Source of the DNA: Thermasporomyces sp036564245
GTDB lineage: Bacteria; Actinomycetota; Actinomycetes; Propionibacteriales; Actinopolymorphaceae
Length of the DNA stretch: 64,000 nt
Reading direction: 5' to 3'
NCBI GenBank assembly: GCA_036564245.1
Contig: DATCKU010000071.1
Coordinates: 62,001-126,000, forward strand
Part shown: one piece after another, positions 59,722 through 64,000 of the stretch
Layout: each line of letters opens with the position of its first letter
Numbering within the stretch: the stretch's first letter is position 1
Notes under the pieces: model-generated
Databases searched by the model: none
Seen by the model: the letters and a program-made list of their open reading frames with translations, nothing else
What the model was told of the DNA's origin: nothing
Program-made: the position numbers and the translations under genes

Positions 59722-60832
59722 GAGACTCTCCCTGACCGTGGTGATCCGAGGACGATTCGTCCGAGCCGCGGGCTTCGGATCCGGCGTAGAGGACGCAGCG
59801 CACCTCACGGCCGTCCTCGACGGCGATCAACGGCGGTTGCGCCACGTCACAGCGTCCGGCGATGAACTCGTCACACCTGTCGTGGAACCCGCAGCCGGTC
59901 GGTCGGCGGTATGGATGCGGAACCATGCCCCGCACCGGCGCCAGTCTGGCTCGGTTACGCGCCCCGAGTTTCGGCACCGAGCGCAAGAGTGCCTGTGTAT
60001 ACGGATGCTTCGGGGAACGGAACAGCGGCATGACGGCACCGTGCTCGACGACCGACCCGAGATACATGACGAGCACGCGATCGGCCATCTGCGCGGCGAC
60101 GCCCAGGTCATGGGTGATGAGCATCACGGCCATGCCGAACTCCTCCTGCAACGAGCGGAGAAGGTCCAGGATCTGCGCCTGCGTCGTCACGTCCAGGGCC
60201 GTCGTCGGCTCGTCGGCGATCAGCAGCTCGGGGTTGCACGACAGCGCCATGGCGATCATGGCGCGTTGCCGCATACCGCCACTGAGCTGGAAGGGGTACG
60301 CATCGACGCGCTGGCGTGGCGCGGGGATCCCCACCCGGCCCAGCAGCTCGATGGCCCGCTTGCGCGCCTCGGCCTTCGTGACCGGCTCGTGCAGCTGGAT
60401 GGCCTCGATGATCTGGTTCCCGATGGTGTGAACCGCGGAGAGCGACGTCATGGGCTCTTGGAAGACCATGGCGATCTGCTTGCCGCGTACTCTTCGGATC
60501 GTGTGCTTGTCGGCGGTCACGAGATTGATCATCTGGTTGTCGCTCGAACCGGCGCTGCCATTGGATCTCGTCCCGGCATCGCCGTTGCTTGCAGCGGCCT
60601 GGCCGTTGCGCACCCACACCTCACCGCTCACGATCCGACCTGGCCGATCGACCAGTCGCAGGATGGATCGCGCCATCACGCTCTTGCCGCACCCCGACTC
60701 GCCGACCACGGCAAGGGTCTCGCCACGGTGGATCTCGAAGTCGACGCCGTCGACCGCCTTCACGACACCGTCGTCGAGAAAGAAGTGCGTGCGCAGATCC
60801 CGCACCCGGACTACGACCGAGTCCGCCACCAT
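59705..60832 (-). CDS. Second Opp-type ABC importer ATPase (OppD type)
   Basis: A 375-residue ATPase. Walker A is GESGCGKSVMARSIL near residue 47, the signature LSGGMRQRAMIAMAL, Walker B ELLIADEPTTALD and the switch His in LITHDLGVAAQ. An unusual low-complexity insert (NGQAAASNGDAGTRSNGSAG, about residues 77-96) lies between Walker A and the Q-loop. The C-terminal region has CGFHDRCDEFIAGRC, the Opp-family extension. It follows the permease gene after 27 bases and forms the ATPase pair with the OppF-type subunit. Confidence 0.92.
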   Translation of the reverse strand: MVADSVVVRVRDLRTHFFLDDGVVKAVDGVDFEIHRGETLAVVGESGCGKSVMARSILRLVDRPGRIVSGEVWVRNGQAAASNGDAGTRSNGSAGSSDNQMINLVTADKHTIRRVRGKQIAMVFQEPMTSLSAVHTIGNQIIEAIQLHEPVTKAEARKRAIELLGRVGIPAPRQRVDAYPFQLSGGMRQRAMIAMALSCNPELLIADEPTTALDVTTQAQILDLLRSLQEEFGMAVMLITHDLGVAAQMADRVLVMYLGSVVEHGAVMPLFRSPKHPYTQALLRSVPKLGARNRARLAPVRGMVPHPYRRPTGCGFHDRCDEFIAGRCDVAQPPLIAVEDGREVRCVLYAGSEARGSDESSSDHHGQGESHEQSG

Positions 60833-60859
60833 GGCCTGCCGTCCCTCCTAGCCGTGCCG

Positions 60860-61996
60860 TCACTTGTACGGATCTGCTGCATCACGCAAACCATCGCCTA
60901 CGAAGTTCATGGCCAGAACGGTCACGAAGATGGCTCCGCCCGGGGCCATGAGCCACGGTGCGGTCTCGACCGCTCGCACGTTCTGCGCGTCCTGCAACAG
61001 GACTCCCCAGCTCACCGCGGGCGACTGCAAACCGAGTCCCAGGAAGCTCAGCGCGGTCTCCCCGAGGATCATCCCGGGAATGGCGAGCGTCAACGACGCG
61101 ATCATGTGGCTCGAGAACGACGGCACCATGTGACGGAAGATGATGCGAGTTCGGCTACATCCGTCGAATCTCGCCGCCAGGATGAAGTCCTCCTCCCGCA
61201 GGGCGAGGAAGCGGCCGCGCACGACCCTCGCCAGCCCGGTCCAGCCGATCACCGACAGGATCACGGTGATCGCGAAATACCGCATGAGCGGACCCCAGTG
61301 CGCCGGAACTGCCGCCGAGAGCGACAACCACAGCGGCAGGGTGGGTATCGCCATCAGGAACTCGATGATCCGCTGGATGATCGTGTCGGGTGCGCCACCG
61401 TAGTAGCCGGAGAGGCCACCGAACAGCAGGCCGAGCACGAAGCTCACCGCCACACCGACCAGACCGATGGACAGCGACACCCGCGAGCCGTAGATGATCC
61501 GGCTGAGCATGTCACGACCGGCCCGGTCGGCACCCCAGAGATAGAACGGCTGGCCCCGCTCGATCGGCCCGATCAGATGTCGGTCCCATGGAATGAGCCC
61601 CCAGAGCTTGTAGGGCTCGCCCCGGACGAAGAACCCCACCGGGATGCGGTTCTCGGTGTCCACCGTGAACGTGCGCTCGTACGTCTCCGGATTCTGCCGA
61701 GATCTGAACCCATAGACGTACAGGCCGAAACCCGCTTCAGGATGCTGGATGTGCAACCGCTGTGGCGGTGCGTAGGCGTACTGCTCCTGTTGGTAGCCCG
61801 TCGTGGTCGGCGCCAGGAACTCGGCGAACGCCACCACGAAGTAGATCGCCAGCACGACGGTGGAGCCCACCATCGCCAGCCGATGCTTGCCGAACCGCCG
61901 CCAGACCAACCGCCACTGGGAGGCGGTGCCGGCCTCGGCGGAATCTCCTGTCGGAGGCGTAGCAAGATCGGGTGGTGCTGCCGCTGGAGCTGCCAC
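60860..61996 (-). CDS. Second Opp-type ABC importer permease (OppC/DppC type)
   Basis: A 378-residue inner-membrane permease, longer than usual. After a cytoplasmic start (APPDLATPPTGDSAEAG) and the first helix AMVGSTVVLAIYFVVAF there is a large periplasmic insert of about 110 residues (YAYAPPQRLHIQHPEAGFGL) before FYLWGADRAGRDMLSR, which is the OppC signature. The contact loop EEDFILAARFDGCSRTRII follows. The insert is shared with some carbohydrate-type members of this family. The start is GTG 61996 with GGAGGTGA; it lies three bases from the partner permease stop. Confidence 0.92.
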   Translation of the reverse strand: MAAPAAAPPDLATPPTGDSAEAGTASQWRLVWRRFGKHRLAMVGSTVVLAIYFVVAFAEFLAPTTTGYQQEQYAYAPPQRLHIQHPEAGFGLYVYGFRSRQNPETYERTFTVDTENRIPVGFFVRGEPYKLWGLIPWDRHLIGPIERGQPFYLWGADRAGRDMLSRIIYGSRVSLSIGLVGVAVSFVLGLLFGGLSGYYGGAPDTIIQRIIEFLMAIPTLPLWLSLSAAVPAHWGPLMRYFAITVILSVIGWTGLARVVRGRFLALREEDFILAARFDGCSRTRIIFRHMVPSFSSHMIASLTLAIPGMILGETALSFLGLGLQSPAVSWGVLLQDAQNVRAVETAPWLMAPGGAIFVTVLAMNFVGDGLRDAADPYK

Positions 61997-61999
61997 GCG

Positions 62000-62998
62000 T
62001 CAGTCACCTCCGTACCGGTACCGGATTCGCGGATCCCACCAGGCCAGGGCCAGGTCGGAGAGCAGCGTGCCGATGACCGTCAACGTGCTGAGGATGAGGA
62101 TGAAGCTCCCCACGAGGTACATGTCCTGGTTCTGGACGGCACCGAAGAGCAAGGGCCCGGTCGTCGGCAGACTGAGCACGATCGAGATGATCGTCTCGCC
62201 ACTGATGAGACCGGGCAGCAGCCACCCGACCGTCGAGAAGAACGGACTGAGTGACATCCGGACGGGATATTTCAACAGCAGCTTCCACTCCGGCATGCCT
62301 TTGGCCCGCGCCGTCATGACGTACGGCTTGTAGAGCTCGTCGAGCAGGTTCGCCCGCGTGATGCGGATGAGGCCTGCCGTTCCCGACAGCCCGATGACGA
62401 GGATGGGCAGCCACAAGTGCGACAGCAGGTCGAGCACCTTGCCGAGGTTCCACACCGCGCCGCGATACTCCGGCGACAGGAGACCTCCGACGCTCTGGCC
62501 GAAGTAGCGCATCCCGATGTACATGAGCACCAGCGCGACCATGAACTCCGGCACCGCCATCCCGACGAAACCGAAGAACGTCGCGACGTAGTCCCCGATG
62601 GAGTACTGCCGCACAGCGGAATAGATCCCTATCGGAAAAGCCACGGCCCAGACGAGCAGCATCGTGCTCACCGACAGGAAGAAGGACAGTCCCACCCGGT
62701 CCCAGATCAGCTCCGAGACCGGGCGGTTCCACTCGAACGAGTCTCCGAAGTCCCCGTGCAGCAGGATCCCGGACATCCATTTCCCGTACTGCACGAGGAA
62801 CGGGTCGTTGAGACCGTAACGTTCGCGCAGCTCGGCAAGGCGTTCCTGCTCGATCTCCTGACCACGCGCCTCCATCTGTGCCTGCAGCGTCGAGACGTAG
62901 TCACCCGGCGGCAGGCCGATGATGAAGAACGTCGTGATCGAGATGGCCGCCAACGTGACGACCATCAGCGCGAGTCGTCGCAAGACGAACGCCGTCAC
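62000..62998 (-). CDS. Second Opp-type ABC importer permease (OppB/DppB type)
   Basis: A 332-residue permease starting with the helix RRLALMVVTLAAISITTFFI, followed by GLPPGDYVSTLQAQM, the PGD-type segment of OppB subunits in carbohydrate-linked systems. The ATPase-contact loop is KPYVMTARAKGMPEWKLLLK. It begins at GTG 62998, 6 bases after the binding-protein stop. Together with the OppC-type protein it forms the import channel. Confidence 0.92.
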   Translation of the reverse strand: MTAFVLRRLALMVVTLAAISITTFFIIGLPPGDYVSTLQAQMEARGQEIEQERLAELRERYGLNDPFLVQYGKWMSGILLHGDFGDSFEWNRPVSELIWDRVGLSFFLSVSTMLLVWAVAFPIGIYSAVRQYSIGDYVATFFGFVGMAVPEFMVALVLMYIGMRYFGQSVGGLLSPEYRGAVWNLGKVLDLLSHLWLPILVIGLSGTAGLIRITRANLLDELYKPYVMTARAKGMPEWKLLLKYPVRMSLSPFFSTVGWLLPGLISGETIISIVLSLPTTGPLLFGAVQNQDMYLVGSFILILSTLTVIGTLLSDLALAWWDPRIRYRYGGD

Positions 62999-63004
62999 AG
63001 GCCA

Positions 63005-64000
63005 TCACCCGCTGATGAAGTACGTCTCGGGGTTGGTGGGACCAGGTGGGTAGTACCCGACGTCTCCCGGCATCGAGTCGGGGACGTTGTGGAAGTTGTT
63101 CTTGACGATGCCGTACGTCTCGGCGGGCGTGCAGATCCCGATGTAGTAGAACATGTCCTTGGCGATCTCGAGGATCTGCTTGGCGATCTCGGTCGCCTCC
63201 TCCGGGTCGTAGGTCCCCCGCATCTTGTCGAACAGCTCCAGCTGCTTCTTCACAGGAGGCGGCGGCTCCTCGCCTTCCGCGCCGTTGCTTCGATACCAGT
63301 GCGCCCACGTGCTTCCGTACCGCGACGCTCCACGAGGGTTCGACGGCAGGTAGTAGTGGTTCGACCCTTGGGTGGCGCGAATCTCGAAGTCACCACCGGT
63401 CCACGTGGATGCCTCCGCCCGGTTGGCCTCCACCCGCTCCCAGTAGAGCTCCTCGGCCAGCCGGGAGATCGTGAGCTCGACACCGACCTTGCGCCAGTCC
63501 TGTTTGATGAGCTCGAGCGCGTCGACGTGGTCCGGCATCGCCGAGTTGACCAGCACGACGATGTTGATCGGCTCACCGTCCGGCCGGAGCCGGATGCCCT
63601 CGCTGTTGCGCTCGGTGTATCCCGCGCGGTCGAGGTACTCGTTGGCCAGGTCCACGTTGTACTCGGTGTACTGCGTCCCGAGCTCCTCGTCGTAGGCAGG
63701 ATGCCCCTCCAGCGGCGCACACTGCCATGGCTTGCCTTGACCGGCGTAGACGGTGTCGATGATCTTCTGACGGTTGATGGCGTACGACAGGCCGATGCGA
63801 AGGTTCTTGTTCGCCAACACCTCCCGCTTCTTCTCGTCCGGGAACGTCTGGTTGAACCCGATGACCAGGTTGTTGACGCCGGTGGCCTTAACCGTGAAGA
63901 TGCGGTAGTTCCCCTTCTCCTGGTTGCGCGCGATGACCGGCTTGTTCCGGACCGTCGAGAAGTTGCGCATCTGCATGTCGAGCTCGCCGTTGATGATCTT
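63005..64000 (-). CDS. Family 5 solute-binding protein of the second importer (5' end outside window)
   Basis: The last 331 residues of an extracellular family 5 binding protein; its signal peptide and N-terminal half lie beyond the window. Retained family features are NLRIGLSYAINRQKIIDTVY, EELGTQYTEYNVDLANEYLD and the C-terminal MFYYIGICTPAETYGIVKNN. It closely resembles the orphan binding protein at 37250-39244 over this whole stretch. It is first among the visible genes of the operon and would define ligand specificity for the importer that precedes the four cytoplasmic enzymes. Confidence 0.92.
   Translation of the reverse strand, partial: KIINGELDMQMRNFSTVRNKPVIARNQEKGNYRIFTVKATGVNNLVIGFNQTFPDEKKREVLANKNLRIGLSYAINRQKIIDTVYAGQGKPWQCAPLEGHPAYDEELGTQYTEYNVDLANEYLDRAGYTERNSEGIRLRPDGEPINIVVLVNSAMPDHVDALELIKQDWRKVGVELTISRLAEELYWERVEANRAEASTWTGGDFEIRATQGSNHYYLPSNPRGASRYGSTWAHWYRSNGAEGEEPPPPVKKQLELFDKMRGTYDPEEATEIAKQILEIAKDMFYYIGICTPAETYGIVKNNFHNVPDSMPGDVGYYPPGPTNPETYFISG

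Overview
The window is high-GC DNA with dense, overlapping operons, Tat-dependent lipoproteins, GntR/SorC/DeoR/MarR regulators and a DUF222-type HNH endonuclease remnant. This points to a soil or plant-associated actinobacterium. A Propionibacteriales/Jiangellales-like genus is my guess, not something the sequence proves. I saw no tRNA, rRNA, CRISPR array, insertion sequence or phage gene. Most of the window is catabolic: carbohydrate import, depolymerisation and sugar or sugar-acid metabolism.

Layout. (1) 1-3,084: a GntR regulator, a Tat lipoprotein sugar-binding protein and a MalF-type permease cut by the window edge. (2) 3,248-9,033: a MarR regulator divergent from a luciferase-like oxidoreductase/hemerythrin fusion across a perfect 26-bp palindrome; a 2-hydroxyacid dehydrogenase and a GNAT acetyltransferase; and a divergent aldehyde dehydrogenase that appears to start at CTG. 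(3) 9,106-12,900: a heterodimeric ABC exporter with one degenerate ATP site. (4) 13,001-16,771: a family 8 polysaccharide lyase followed by a substrate-binding-like protein with no signal peptide. (5) 16,929-19,876: an SRPBCC protein, an HNH remnant, an alpha/beta hydrolase and a Baeyer-Villiger-type monooxygenase.

(6) 19,866-32,551: the most coherent unit. It holds a sugar isomerase, a glycerol-kinase-like FGGY kinase, a nucleoside-hydrolase-fold protein, a five-gene Opp/Dpp-type importer, a SorC regulator and a two-subunit transketolase. Four copies of one motif (core ATCYATTCA) sit at the three promoter regions that serve these genes, so I read them as one SorC regulon. Isomerase, kinase and split transketolase match the known D-apiose/D-apulose pathway. 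(7) 32,558-39,244: alcohol dehydrogenase, RuBisCO-like protein, four-carbon acid-sugar kinase and DeoR repressor, divergent from an orphan family 5 binding protein, with GlpR-like operators between them. A kinase plus RuBisCO-like protein is the second known apiose branch (3-oxo-isoapionate).

(8) 39,247-52,655: a GH127 arabinofuranosidase; a GntR/FCD-controlled operon of enoyl-CoA hydratase, CaiB CoA-transferase, SDR and DUF4432 epimerase; then two beta-helix proteins and a GH95 fucosidase. (9) 52,716-64,000: a nine-gene leftward operon in which a second Opp-type importer is followed by a BNR sialidase-like protein, two DUF5060-type TIM-barrel paralogues (one with altered catalytic positions) and an uncharacterised 701-residue protein. 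None of these four enzymes has a signal peptide, so I infer oligosaccharides are imported and then cut in the cytoplasm.

Together the glycosidase types (fucosidase, arabinofuranosidase, sialidase-fold, GH140-like barrels, beta-helices) and the two apiose-like branches suggest an island for an apiose-bearing plant polysaccharide such as rhamnogalacturonan II. This is inference from family membership and gene order. No substrate can be read from the sequence.
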